From positions 156,881,105 through 156,945,104 of the forward strand of contig NC_134572.1 of the NCBI RefSeq assembly GCF_050947875.1: a stretch of DNA of 64,000 nucleotides, written 5' to 3'. Shown here piece after piece: positions 42,950-55,312 of this stretch. The notes beneath the pieces were generated by a model, which was given only the letters and a program-made list of their open reading frames with translations, was not told the origin of the DNA and did no database searches. Made by a program: the position numbers and the translations under genes. The stretch's first letter is position 1. Each line of letters opens with the position of its first letter. This stretch comes from Dermacentor variabilis (lineage: Eukaryota > Arthropoda > Arachnida > Ixodida > Ixodidae).

Positions 42950-43900
42950 TATCAAGAGATATTCTTTGCAAGTTTAAATTCTTGCGATTTTCTTTGCAAT
43001 TTTTTATCAGTGGAAGCCCAGCTTTCTCCGGTAAACATAAAGGTCCTCCCGATTCTGCGTATGTGTGCCTGTATTTATTGCTTCCTGCAGGGTGTCTTGG
43101 ATTTCGCCATTGCTGCCACCCGTCACCCATAGCGTTACATCATCCGCATATGAACTGTGGTGCAGGCGCGGTATGTTATTGGGTCTTCTCGGGAGCCCAA
43201 TTAGTACTATGTTGAATAATCTCGGTGATAGCACCGATCTTTGAGGCGTGCCTTTGTCACCCAGGCTCAGAGTGTTTGACTTGGGTCCTCCAATTTCCGC
43301 AATATAACAGTGTCTTATTGCCTACGTTCAAGCTAGAAAGTTCTTCTGGTATTGCATTATGGCTTACGCTGTGAAATGATTTTTTGAGATACATACCGAG
43401 GATAGCTCTTGTATCCACCTTAGGGGTTTGAGGTGGACCTATGACTTCATGTTAGAGCTCTAAAATGTATTCCGTTGAGAGTTCGGTCCTATTTCATATC
43501 ATAGTATGTGGCAGCTGCTCATTATTTTCAATGTGTACAGTAAGTCTACTTGGTATGCTGTGCTTCATTGCTTTTCCTAGACATGAACTCCAGGAAATTG
43601 GGCGATGATTATCCAAGTTAATCGTTTTCTCGGCTCTGGAGTAAATATAACTTTGGCATTCTTACAGGTATCTGGTGGCTCTTCAGGTTTCAGTATTTTG
43701 TTCATGTATTTCAGTAAGGTTATAAGCGTTTCCTCGTCTGCATTTCTAAAAATTCGATTTGTGATGCGGCCTTCTCTGGGGGCAGAATTGGTAAGTAGTT
43801 GCACCGCCTCTTGTAGTTGTGCCATTGTTATCGATGTATCCATGTCACCGTTACCCGTTACATTGTATTGTGATTTTGTCGAATATGTATGATAGCCAAT
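42950..43900 (-). pseudogene. LINE-B reverse transcriptase (broken)
   Basis: The frame 43843-43577 covers the pre-finger block (REGRITNRIFRNADEETLITLL). Scattered frames hold the palm. The frame 43234-43007 has LSPRLFNIVLIGLP and the YADDVTLWVTGGSNGEIQDT block, with the catalytic YADD near 43140. Positions 43130-42855 are further C-terminal sequence. Motif A is not in an open frame. Confidence 0.75.
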
Positions 43901-44164
43901 GTTTTTTTAATAAGGTCTTTCAATACCTGGGGATTGGTTCCTGTGCATTTGTGTAGAAATTTCTGCATGTCTTGTTGCTGCGTTGTCTTCGTGGTGTTTT
44001 CCTCTAAGAGATGTCTTAGAATGTTCCAGCTTTTAGGTACATGTTACAGGCTTTGCAATTGTTTACGGGCAATATGTCACTGTTGATTATTTAGTAGCGA
44101 TGCATATTTTTTCATCGCTTCGTTTAATAGCGCTATTCTTTCGCTAAGTGTAAGTGCTAAGTGC

Positions 44165-45340
44165 AAAGAGCGATGGAACGAAGAATGCTACGCATAACGT
44201 TAAAGGAACACTACAGGCAAATACTAAGTCAAGCTAAAGGGATAGATCAGTGCTCGAGTATCTCGGAGACGTCGATATTATCATGAACAGGCCCTTATTA
44301 ATCGAGAAATTGAGGTAAATGCAACACATGATTAGACACTCCCCCGGGACATTCAAGTACTTTCGCGATGACGAAAGCACTCCTCTGTTAAATTCTGTCT
44401 CTAGAGCTCGACCACTCACTAAAAAAAACAGCATAGTATTGTATTATCAGATGAAATAAAATGCGACTTGTATAGTTCCATTTCATTTTTAGAAAAAAAT
44501 AACTGATTGAAATTACAATTGAAAAGGACGCCTGGGCACAACAAGTTTCGTTTTCGGTGAGCTCTGCACCGCCCACGCTTTTGCGTTTCATTATCGTTAT
44601 CCCGCAGTGCTACGCTGCTTTTGCTTGCTACCGAAACTCGCACAAACTGAAAATAGCAGGTACTTCAACTTCCATGTATTGTCGCGGGATGCCCGAATGG
44701 TCTACGCCACTTGACCAAAAAGGATGCAGCGGCGAATCCACCGCTCTGTCTTGGCTTGGTGCCACCGTCTGTTGGGCGCCGTTTTACTCACCGACGGCAG
44801 CAAAGGGCGCTGATGGCGTATGCAACGCCACCACTCCCACAGTTGGCTTGCGGGAGATTTGAATTTTAAGGATAGTATTCGGACCCGTCGGAAGCAATTT
44901 TCTCGTAAAATCTTTCTTGTGTTTTCTTGGCACGAAACAAGCGTTGCAAGGTTTCTCGAATGGTATTTAAACAGTCCACGTCGGCTTAGTATTTTCCTTT
45001 AGTGCCCCTTTAAGAGACAGAAAAAGAGCGATTTGGATGAAAGAGCAAGCAGGTATATTCGATATTCTAATTGATATTATGAGAAAAATAATTGAGCTGG
45101 GCAGGTCATGTAATGCTCAGGTTAGATGACCGTTGGATCATCAGCGTTACAAAAAGGGTACCAAGAAAAAAGAAGCGCAGTCGAGAACGGTCAAAGACTA
45201 GGTGGGGATATGAAATGATGAAATTCGAGGGCGCTAGTTGGAATCGGTTGGCGCAGGACAGGGGTGATTGGAGATCGCAGGGAGAGGCCTTCGTCCTGCA
45301 GTGGACATAAAACATTATGATGATGATGATGATGATGATG
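44165..45340 (+). mobile_element. 3' end of an RTE LINE inserted in LINE-B
   Basis: It begins with the RTE C-terminal block (MERRMLRITL, 44170-44199), is interrupted by the element at 44204-45009, resumes RDRKRAIWMKEQA and ends AGHVMLRLDDRW...FVLQWT with stop at 45308. A GATGATGATGATGATGATG tail ends near 45340. It is antisense to LINE-B. It is 5'-truncated to about 365 bp of RTE sequence. Confidence 0.85.
44204..45009. mobile_element. 806-bp element with TTAA target duplication (piggyBac-type, non-autonomous)
   Basis: The ends AGGAACACTACAGGCAAATA and the inverse of TTTTCCTTTAGTGCCCCT match as terminal inverted repeats (about 24 of 28 bases, including CTTAGTATTT). TTAA lies on both sides (44200-44203 and 45010-45013). 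Removing the element plus one TTAA restores an uninterrupted RTE coding frame. TTAA duplication with short inverted ends is diagnostic of piggyBac-like transposition. There is no transposase frame inside, so it needed a helper element. Confidence 0.85.
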
Positions 45341-46250
45341 GCGACGACGATGACGGTGGAGCTTCTGCCTTTTACACCTTTTCTGAAGTTCCTCCAATGT
45401 TTCCAGAATATGTAGAAGTTTATAAGATGCTTGTTGTAGACCAGCTTCTTCAGGCACATCTGCGGTTGCTTTTTGTGCATCCTTCAATACCTCTTGGGTC
45501 CATTCTTCTAGTTTGGGCTCCGATCCATCTGCGGACATCCGTTTTGCATGGATTGCTCTAAAGTTGTCCCAGTTTGTGATTGACAAAGGATGTCCTTTTT
45601 GTATTTGCCAAGGACACGATTCGGTCTGAGTTTGGATGATGAAATGATCGCGTCCGAGATCGTGTCTTTGTTTAACCATATAACTTTGTCAATGCCTTTG
45701 GCTAGCGTAAGATCTGGTCTCGTGTCCCTTGAAACAATATTTTCCGTGCGTATAGGATGATTAGGTTCTGTGAGCAAAGAATAAGAAAGTTGTTGGACGT
45801 CCTTTCCGTCGGTCATATGAGTAGTGCCATGCAGACACCGGTGGATAGAAATCACCCAGCACTAGCAAGGGTTCTCTGGGAGAGTCGATCCGCTGCCGCC
45901 AAAACTTTTTGAAACCGGTGTTGTTGCCTGGTGCTGCTATGTATATTTAGGATAAACAAAGTGAATTTGCTTTACTTGAGGCGGAAATAACTTCAAGAAG
46001 TAGGTGTGGTGTGCTATGAGGCAAAGGGTCATGCTGTATTACCGTGATACTCCTAACCAATGTGGTGAGCATTGGTTGTTGCTTTGCATTACGTTCCTGA
46101 GCGTTAAAAGCGGCATATCCCGTTAGTTTTGCCTCCATCTTAGGCTCTTGAAGAGCAATGACATGTGTTGTAACTGGAGTTGAAATTGTTTTCAAGCTTT
46201 GTTGCAGAATTCCACTTTGTTTTTGTAACCCCGACAATTACATTTCCAGA
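45341..46250 (-). pseudogene. LINE-B endonuclease (broken)
   Basis: The frame 46237-45947 holds HVIALQEPKMEAKLTGYAAF (catalytic Glu of the QE motif). The frame 45855-45508 holds the C-terminal part (VSRDTRPDLTLAKGIDKVIW). The Ser-Asp-His end is degraded (SDAIIS). The frame 45679-45191 runs from the end of the domain into the linker (EEWTQEVLKDAQKATADVP, then HILETLEELQKRCK). It is typical of APE-type LINE endonucleases and is inactive here. Confidence 0.65.
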
Positions 46251-46286
46251 CAAGAACTTATTATACTTCTTACTTTGGGACGTCGC

Positions 46287-46485
<199 letters not shown>

Positions 46486-46539
46486 CTCCACCGAATCCGG
46501 GCAGGCCTTAAAGCGGGCTTTCTTGATTTTTGGTCCTCT

Positions 46540-48120
46540 AGCCCTATCCACTTGTTCTTAAACGTTCCGTCAATTGTGTTTCGAGTTTCGCTATGGTTAT
46601 GAGTACCTTTTGCGCTAGTTCAGAATCTTGTTCATGTTGTGATTTAAAGAAGTGGGCTGTATTTATGAGGCCAGAATCTATGGTTCTAGAAATCATTTCC
46701 TGCAGTACTCCTTTTATTGTTGATTCAATAGTAGGTTGGATCACTGAAGTGACTCCCATTGAACATTCTTCTTAAGATGCTTGCTAATGCGCTAAGTTGT
46801 TAATACTGCTTGTTGAGGGAGTGCTCTTTGTTGTTTCTTTCTCTTGATACGCTCGAAGTTGCTTCTTCAGTTGTGTATTTTCGAGTTTCAATTTTGTTAT
46901 TTGTGAGCGCAGTGCTCTGAGTTCTTCATAATTGCCTGCAACAATGCGTTTTCTCTCCTATTAACTATTTTAGGGAGTTGTGCTCGGAATGGTTGTGCGT
47001 TTCGTGTGACAGTGCGAGGCCATGGTGATTCTGTAATGGCTTGTTCTGCAGGGGCGCTACCCCGTGTTTTCTGGGAGGTGGCCCTGCTGGTCTTCCTTCT
47101 GGAGGTGCTCCTAGACTGGTTGCGGGTATTGGATGAGTTTTGGGAGCAGCGTCTGAATGGCATTAGTGCAGGGTCAGGACATTGTTGCGGTGCCCGATTT
47201 CTTGACGTTGCTTCCGAGGGTGTCGATTTCTGGGTCTGCGCTGGTACTTGTCTTCTCTGGGTGTAGTATCGAGGAGTATGGTAGCATATGGTGCACCATT
47301 TATCCCCGGTGGTACGTCCGAGTACACGGAGTGCACATTGTAGCTTGCATTCATGATTTTCTTCTGGTTCTTCCTTGTAGCATGTGTAGCAGCGGTTGTG
47401 GGTTGGATCTGGACACACGTGAGCACTGCGTCCCGCCACCCCTCACACGGTGCCGAATTCAGCTTTCTCCATGTGTGTGTAGCACTTATAATCGGCCATT
47501 CTGTAGTAGACTTGGAATTGCACTATCTTCCCGTCAAATACGATGAGCATGGAGTTCGTCTTGCTCGTTCTTCATGTTTCCAATATGCAGGGATTTCTTT
47601 TGTTCATTAAATCGTTCTTGATATCCGCTTCAGTGCCGTAGATTGGCATGTTGTGCATTACACCTAGGACTGTGTCGTCCGGTGAAGTGGCGTATGCGGT
47701 TGCTGTGTATTGCTTCCCTTCAAATTGTAAAGATAAAAGCCGGTAATATCTCTCGGAAATTATGCAAACTTAGGGTGCTGGCGATAACAATGTTGCCTGC
47801 TATGTCCGTTCTCTATATGTCTTCTTCTGTGTCATCTATTGTGAGTCCAGTTTAAGCGAGATTTGCATCTCTTATCTGGGATTTCAACCTCGGTGGCGTT
47901 GAAACCATCCCTCTAGGCGTGTGACGATCTTTATGTCATTCAGCGGTAGTTTGGGCATTCTTGTTCTGTAGGTGAAGTGTTCTAACCATCGCATTCATCT
48001 CCCGGAGTCTTGCATCGGCTTACTTCCTTGTTGCTGGTGTTGATTATTCTCGTTCTTGTGGCTAGTCGGCCATCCAGATTGTCCATTGCGTTCCTCTGGT
48101 GCGATGTCCATTCCTTCCAC
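46540..48120 (-). pseudogene. LINE-B ORF1 (gag-like, broken)
   Basis: It starts near 48107 with a short acidic head and passes KLPLNDIKIVTRLEGW, YYRLLSLQFEGKQYTATAYA and NSMLIVFDGKIVQFQVYYRM, each a block of the RNA-binding middle domain. Cys/His-rich knuckles follow: CYTCYKEEPEENHECKLQC and a CTICYHTPRYY block in frame 47439-46897. After a Ser/Arg/Thr-rich part, a heptad-like C-terminal segment (46759-46544) follows. TAA/TAG codons and shifts break it in at least four places. Confidence 0.7.
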
Positions 48121-48279
48121 GTTGACCATCTCTATTGTTCGAGCAGGCCGATTGGTTAGGTCTCGACGATAGGCCTAGGCTCCCGCTGTTGCGTGCTCGC
48201 GTCCTTTACCGCAGCGGCGGTGACATCGACGGTGCCAGCCGCTGCTCTTCGGACAGCTGCGTAGCTACTTAGCTGGCAG

Positions 48280-49310
48280 GAACTCCTTTCGTTAGGATTA
48301 TGGAGACGGTGGTGTGATGGAACATATGAATGGCTCAAATAAAGTCGCTTGTAGAGCTCCGAATTCAATGTGGGTGGTCTTACCGGAGAGCTCATTACTT
48401 CCCCAAGAAATCCTTGGTAATGCTAGGATACAAAGGCTAATACTTCCGCCGGCACAGCCTCGGAAAGCTGGAGCAGAAACCGGGTGCGTCTTGTTCTCTG
48501 GTCTTTTCCTCGTCGCCGTGAGGTTCCCTGTAAAGATCGCGGACGATAATATTGCCGCGCGCTTTATGCTGTACGTGCGAGTGGAAGCGTGCCAGCTTGA
48601 GGCAGCGAACGCGGCTCAATCTCGTGTGCATGAGCATGCGGGAACGGCCTCTTTCCTTCCGCGCGTGAGGCACGGCGGCGAAGGGGGAGGCGTTCGTCTC
48701 CGCCTGCTGCTGCTTACGGCGCGGCCGTGCGGGTGCCGTTTCTTCGAAACAATCTGTGACGTGGCCAAAGTGCACGCCCTCGCGGGCCTCATCCTCAAAC
48801 CTATCTGCAATGTTTGCAGTTGCGCGTCATGCGGCAGCTTCGTATGCGCTGTGCTTTCGACGTTTTGTTCGCGCCTTAACAAATCAATTCACTCTGTTGC
48901 TGCTGCCGCAATTCCTTACTCCTGCATTTTGACAGCGAGCTCCCGCGCTCATCTAGCGAGATGTTTTCATGTTTACCTCTGCGCACTTTAGAACGTGCTT
49001 GGGAATTTAGTTAAAACATTTTGGCGTGCTAGTTGGTTTGAATCCATGACAGAATGTGTAAGGGTGGCTGAAGAAGGACGTAGAAAGAAACTGAGACTCA
49101 GAGACAGTTCTGTGTCTGTGTGTCTGTTTCATTCTAGGTCTTCGCTCAGCCGCACTTACGGATTCTATCATTGTGAGTGCATTTAGTAAGAAAGCGTTTA
49201 CAAATTTACACGGCTGATAAAACTACTATCCTTTCTCCGTACAGCTATACGTTATCTAGATATCGCAATCGGTACTTCGCCGTTTGGGCGAAGCTGCGCA
49301 TTTTTTGTAT
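48280..49310. mobile_element. GC-rich non-autonomous element, copy related to 55.7 kb
   Basis: Shares ordered blocks with 55684-56455: GTGCGAGTG(G/A)AAGC, a TTTTGACAGCGA block, TGTTTTCATGTTTA/TGTTCATGTTT and a terminal ATCGCAATCGGTACTTCGCC block. A 225-codon frame (48314-48991) lies inside, Cys/Arg/Ala-rich, without a known domain. I consider it chance in GC-rich repeat sequence. Confidence 0.5.
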
Positions 49311-51537
49311 AATGTTAAAATGAATGCTCCTGGAAGTGAAAGTTTTATAATGTATGCAGAATATATATGAAACCTTAGCACAGTATTCCCAGAGGCAAAG
49401 AATTCGCTTGAATACTTATTGTTATAGCTTTTATGAAACGGCTTACAGTTCAACACAAATAAAACGGCTTACAGTTCAACACAAATAAAACAAGATATTT
49501 ATTGTCTAGAGCTAGAGGGTGCCCGTTTCCCTGTGCCGTACAACTGATAATTCTATGATTACTGCATACAACAAACGCCCACATTAATTTATTGGTACTG
49601 GGTTCCTTGAAAATCTTTCGTGGGTGTCACACAAAGATAAATTGTGACGCAATATTTCACGTGTTAAAAAAAATAGTAAATGAGTTAAGATATCCATGAA
49701 GCATTGGATGCGAGAAAAACGTTTTCGCCTGATAGATAGTCGGGGAGAAGGGGTGGGGGGGGGGGGCATTTGTAAGTGTCTTGTGGTCCTTGCGAAAACC
49801 ACAGAAACATTGAAATCATGCGTTTTCACTCCCGAAATGAAGAATTCGAGCAATATCCAATTTACGTTACTTATGTAGGACCTCAAACTATGATATTACG
49901 CTTCTGTTAATGAACAGTAACACTTCAAATAAATATAATTGAAGTTTAGAAATGTTTCGTCAGTGCAAGTCAGATGAGGGTCAATTCGCAGTAAACGTTC
50001 ATAATAAAGACCCACCATATATGCTAAGAGGTACCTTAATCTGTACACAGCACTCAAACAGAAGTTATGACGAATGTTGCATTATTTCATGCACATAAGT
50101 ATAATACATGGGCATCCTACAATCTTACCAAATATAATGAAGGAATTATCATGGACAAATGCAGGATTTGCATGAAATTATATTTTCTTGCTGGAGCGAA
50201 ATGCGAGTAACTTGTAACTTATTTAAAGCTTTAGTCAACGGGGGGGGGGGGGAGGGGGGCGCTATCGGTTTTAGGGATATCGGTTGAGGTTTCCCTTCGG
50301 GTTTTGATTTTTTTCCATGTCGAAGTAATTGTTTTGCTGTCCGTAATTTAAAGATTGCTTCCTTGCAGTAAAAAATAATATGCTTTTGCCTTGTTTCTTT
50401 TTACACATCGGTACAATATATTTATTTCTTTTTAAACAACTTTCCTTGAAGTGTTTTGCATATGTGTTCTGCACTGCATGCTGCTGTAAGGGTGGCATGT
50501 CCTCGTGATGTATGGCATGCCTTTTCTAATGCCACATCAGACAAATAAAATATGGAGTTTTACTTGTGAGAACCGCGATCCTGATTATTAGGCAAACTAT
50601 AATGAGGGATCCTAGGTAGATTCAAAATGCCACTACACACTTGAGGGCTTCTGGTTCTTCTCACCCCCAAGAAGTGGCAGCATACCCCTTTTGCCATTTC
50701 CCTGATATCACAACAAATAATTTCCCTTTTTTACCTTTTCCACCTTTCGCATTTTAAATGAGTAAGGATTTGAATGTTTACCCTAAGACAAACCATTCCT
50801 CCCGGCGTCCCGTAGCGTCCGCAGCAGCGAGGGCACTCACCTTCGTGGAGCCTCTGGCTTCAACGCCAACGAAGTGGCAAGAGCCCAGCGCTCACGAATT
50901 TCTCAGCATACACCTCACTCCGCCGCTTTTGCAAATCTCTTTGATGATGTAGGCCTGCACGTTCCTCTTCCACGCTAAGTAAGCCATGACAACACAGCAC
51001 GCGAAGCAATCAGTAGTTGGCGCGCTTTGTCAACATCGCAGATCGCTTTCAAGTTAGGGACCGCAAGGTCCAGGCGTAGCCGCGCCCGAGTACGCTTGGT
51101 CGCAGGTTCGACGCGGATGGATAAGGCGCTAAAGGGCGATAACAACTTATAATGATCGGAACTTCTTCAGCACACCCAGCACCGCCATCCGCACCCGTTC
51201 GTGTTGCTACAGCGCGGTCGTTTGCACTGGCCTGATCAAGTTTCACAACATTGATAATGACACTGGGCTGCGTGGAGGCGAGCTAGTGGCAGAATGCTTA
51301 CGCATATTTTTACCACTCCCAGGGTTCTTGCGTGAACGCACCTCCCTATTTTCCTTATTCATTTGGGGTAGCTGAGTCGGAAATGGACAAATGCTGCCAA
51401 GAAAACTAGTAGGTGCGTTGACAAAGAGATGTCGCTTTGCTTTGTCTGCAGGTTGGCTCCAGCGACAATTCTTGTTCTACCATTGTTTATAACTTTAAGT
51501 TTCAAGATTTCAGTGACCCACTGAACCTGCACTGTTG
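49311..51537. other. No recognisable gene; two poly-G runs and a short tandem duplication
   Basis: AT-rich. A 24-bp unit (AAAACGGCTTACAGTTCAACACAAAT-like) is duplicated near 49435-49490. Poly-G tracts lie at about 49754 and 50240. No supported ORF. Confidence 0.45.
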
Positions 51538-51799
51538 CTACGAACCGCTTCTACTTAGATTTTTCTTATAGAAAGTGAATTTTGCTTGACGTATCTGCAC
51601 GAATTTAGTATTTGTGTCAATCCGAAAACGTACAATGTGCGCACCAGGAAGAATCTTAAAGCTCGTGACTGGGGTCTCGAGAGGCTTGTCCTTCATATTG
51701 TATTGTCTCGTCGCCACAGCTTCCGTGCCTCCTGGTGACTTGGGGTACTTGTAGTGCAAGTGGTTCGGTCCGTCGTCGTAGTTAATGTTGAACACAAAC
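51538..51799 (-). CDS. Candidate terminal host exon (about 87 codons)
   Basis: On the minus strand a strong acceptor (TTTTATTTTTTGTACTGCGCAG, ending at 51800) is followed by an open stretch FVFNINYDDGPNHLHYKY...TSFKILPGAHIVRFRIDTN...KFTFYKKN that ends at TAG 51540-51538. The ORF also extends upstream of the acceptor to 51894, but that part looks like intron. It is basic, beta-rich in appearance and lacks Cys, so probably not a disulfide-rich secreted tick protein. I do not recognise the family. There are no transposon motifs. Confidence 0.4.
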
Positions 51800-52182
51800 C
51801 TGCGCAGTACAAAAAATAAAATGCGTAGTCTAGAATTCTGTACGCGAGACAATTTCGGCGTGATCATGTTAGCTAACCTTAAACCAGTTTTCACGCCAGC
51901 ACTTTAGAGTTATCGAGGTTTTCATCAATTATAGATAAGTATGCAGCGTAGAGAGTTTCTCCCGATGGATGCGGTGAATATAAAGGATATGCACAATAAA
52001 CTAGACAGCCGCAAAAGTGCACCTCCAAAAAAGAAGGTAAACGTGTCCTTATTGTCCAAGGCGCAGTGTGCCATTTGCGTGTCGTATGTTAAGGCTTACC
52101 ATCTTTCACGTATATTTGGTGAGGAGAATAGGGTTAACGTAAACATCTCTTTAATGCGAATAGCTTTAAAGCGCTCGAAAAA

Positions 52183-52400
52183 TTAAATTACGAGGTTTCA
52201 CATGCCAGAACGACGATCTGATTATTGGGCACACCACCACCCGGGGTCCTTTAACGTGTCCCTATATAAAAGAACAGTGGTGTGTCCGCATTTCCCTCCC
52301 ATCGAATTGCAGCCGCCGTGGCTGGGACTCGATCCCGTGACCTCGTGCTTAGCAGCCCAAGAGCATAGCCCCAAAACAACCGCAGTGCGTCGCTGGAGAA
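52183..52400 (-). mobile_element. tRNA-headed SINE, minus strand
   Basis: In reverse, the order is A-box region near 52395, B box in GGGACTCGATCCCG (near 52325-52338), body with the inverse of GGGTCCTTTAACGTG and a terminal ACGAGGTTT/AAATTAC block at 52183. The same family as 19937-20175, with moderate divergence. Confidence 0.8.
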
Positions 52401-52970
52401 GTGGGCTATGCTATACCGTACGCGGTCTGAAAAGTAATACATTTGTTTTCAATTGGTAATTAGTGTTGCTTGCGTTTAACCAAAGAAGATGCAAGCGTGT
52501 CCAATTAAGCTTCTTTTTGATGGCAAGGCACGTGTAATTGGATTGGGATTGTATGAGCAATCCAATACCAACCTAATGCAACATTACACTAATATTAGAT
52601 GTAAAATGTTATTTGCAGCAAGGTGTGTATATACACGAATTCAGAATTCGGGCACATTCCGTAATTTGTTGCTGCACAGAAAAATTCTGGCAAGAACATA
52701 CCAGGAAGCAGAAAAGAAAGATAATTGTTTTACGCCAGCTTCATTCGGAAAGACCATTATTATTAATGCGAAGAATTCATGTATAAATCACTCCAGTTGA
52801 TGGCGTGTATGTGGGCCGTTTTTTTTTGTTTTGTTTTTATACCGATACTAAAGCTAAGGCAGCCTAAGTAAACAGTGAAAATATTTGAAGTGAGCAGTTC
52901 CTCGAATGAAGAGAAAACATCGCAGTGCTATCACCTCACTACACCGCGAAATAATTTGCACGCTTAAAGC
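52401..52970. other. No recognisable gene
   Basis: The plus frame 52489-52800 (103 codons) has no motif and no splice context that I trust. Confidence 0.35.
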
Positions 52971-53351
52971 GAGAGAGAGAGAGAGAGAGAGAGAATCAAG
53001 TTTTACTGAGCCCTTAGTAAAGGTTGGTGCGCGCTTGCACCAGAAGGGGTGGAACCTTCTTCTCAGGTCCCATATGCGTCCAGCAGTTCCTGGCCCCTAG
53101 CGGCCAGCGCGAGCTGGGTCGGTAGGTCGGGGCTGGACAACAAGGTCTCCCATCGCTCGGGAAGGTTGAAGTTGGGGCTTGGGAGGATGATGGGTAGCGA
53201 TGTGGGGGGGGGGGGGTGTGTTCTTGAGCTTAGTGCACTCTGCAAGGATGTCTGCTAGAGTGCGTTTCGATCGTCTGCAAAACGGTTATGAAGTGTCATG
53301 CTCTGTTGGGAACATCTTGTGCAAGAGCATCGGATGCGCTAGCGACCCCGC

Positions 53352-53964
53352 TTAGGTGCGTCGCACGATCGTTTGCTCCATTCGGCTGAGTTGCGGATGT
53401 GGACGAGGAAGCCTACATCTGCCGCTTCTGTACATTTGAGTGATTTCTTTGTAACTTGTCATGGGGTGCGGTAGCTCTGGCTCGTCCTCGGCCCGGATTG
53501 ACAATTTTCGGGCACAGTGGTCGGCGAGTGCGTTGAATTCCACCCTTCCAGTTGCGAGTGAGCCCGGACCCACACGAGCTCAACGGCCCGTCCCGGTGAT
53601 TTGCATTTGGTGAGGATCGCTATTGCCGCGCGAGAGATGTTCCCCTTGCGGTAACTTGCATAGGCGGTCTTGGAGTCTGTGACCACGGTCCTCACTCCCG
53701 CTTGTGCTAATGCGAGGCCCACCACCACTTCTTCTGCTTCGGCTGTATTCCTTGACCATATCGACGCGCCTGTGACCAGTTTATCGATGGTGGTGAGGAC
53801 CGCGATTGCTCTGGCGCCGTGCTTGGGAAGCGAGGCGTCCGCTTAGAGAATCTCGGGGTCCTCTTCCAGCTGTCGAACCAGTGCCTTGGCCAGCGCAGAG
53901 CGTCTCTCGCCGTTCCTCCTCGGCTGCATGTTCCGGGGGAGGGGCTTGGTCTTAATAATGTCAC
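53352..53964 (-). pseudogene. LINE-C RNase H (broken)
   Basis: Following a TAG near 53845, ADASLPKHGARAIAVLTT supplies the first catalytic Asp, AEAEEVVVGLALA the Glu, VVTDSKTAYASY the second Asp and LVWVRAHSQLEG the His region. The pieces are in more than one frame (53964-53707, 53728-53459, 53573-53352). The order and spacing fit RNase H I of I-group LINEs. Confidence 0.75.
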
Positions 53965-54065
53965 TCCACATTGTGGATAGCGGCTGCGTTGTCGGTTGCT
54001 GTTCAGTTTGCAATCCTATATTGCGTAGTACGGCCTGACCGTGCTCTGTGCGGCTCAGCCTTACT

Positions 54066-55312
54066 CTATGGTAGGATAGGTGTGCTTCCACCAGTTATTG
54101 CACCGTGTTGTGGGTACCCATTTCCAGCAGCTTCTGCGTTGACGAGTAGACTGGGATGCCCATGGCGAGTTCGACTGCTTTCCTTATCGTCGTGTTCAGC
54201 GTCTCGCATTTCACCTTCGGAAGCTGGAGGTACGGGTCGGAGTACGTTACGCGTGACACGACGAATTCCTGCACCAGGCGCAGTGCGTCTTCTTCTTTGA
54301 TCCCTCTGTTCCGGTTGGTGACTCTCCGGATCATGCTCAGGACCTGCTCTGATGTCGACGGCTGCGTGCGCTTTGCCGTCGCTGCGCAACAGCTGGCCCA
54401 CTATCCCGACCTGCTGCGTTGGTTTGATCTCTGTGCCATCAATGGGGATAATTACGCTCGGCGGCGGCCCTTCCTTTCGTCTCCTGGGCTGTATCATGAG
54501 CAGCTCCGATTTCTGTTGAGTGCAGCTCAGGCCGCAGGTCGTGGCATACTCGTGGACGGTCGTTGCCGCTCTCTGCAGGGCTTTCTTTGCCCAGGCATCG
54601 GAACCCGCGCGGTTCTTCCACACCGTTATATCGTCGGCATAGAACGCGTGGTCCACGCCTTCGATCTGATTGAGTAGTTCGGGCAGGGGCAGGAGGACCA
54701 GGTTCAAAAGCAGAGGCGACAGGGCCGACCCCTGTGGGATACCCCTGTCTGCGAGCTCCACAAGCTCTGACCGTTGCTTTCCTTTCCGGACAGTTGCCGT
54801 TCTATTGGTTTAGGAAATCATTAATATAGCCGTAGGTCTTGCGGCCACACCCCGTCTTGCGCAGGTTCTCGAGAACGCTGGCGTGGGACACGTTGTCGAA
54901 GGCCCCCTTGAGGTTCAAAGCCTGTATACCCCGGGGCGCAGGCCTCGTTGCTCTTTTAATCACTAGTTCGTGTAATATGATCAGGACGTCTTGGGTGCTG
55001 AAATGCTGGCGGAATAATCCATACATGGTAGCCGGCATCTGGCTCGTCTCGTCCAGGTGTGCTTGAAATCTTCTGAGAACCATGCGTTCTATGACCTAGC
55101 CCACAGAGGACGTGAGCGAAATGGGGCGCATGTTCTCGATCGTCAGAGGTTTGACGGGTTTCGGTATGTACCGTACCTCGGCCTGTTTCCATTATCCGGA
55201 CAATTTCCAGCTTTCCCAGGTTCTGTTGACGTGACCCTGGAGCCCGCCTGCCGCCGCATGTTGTTGAGCAGCTTGTATGTAATGGCGTCCGTTCCGGGTG
55301 CGCTCGTCTCAT
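54066..55312 (-). pseudogene. LINE-C reverse transcriptase (broken)
   Basis: The frame 55083-54802 has the thumb-side block LFRQHFSTQDVLIILHELV and motif A region (GIQALNLKGAFDNVSH, with the catalytic Asp read as Asn). The frame 54761-54066 has motif B GIPQGSALSPLLLN, YADDITVW (catalytic box near 54635) and CGLSCTQQKSELLMI. The frame 54334-54095 continues after a shift (EEDALRLVQEFVVSRVTY, then IRKAVELAMGIPVYSS). Motif C is intact; the whole is not. Confidence 0.85.

Noticed and set aside
48314..48991. 225-codon plus-strand frame
   Set aside because: It lies in GC-rich sequence shared with the non-coding repeat at 55.7 kb, and frames on the other strand are equally open.
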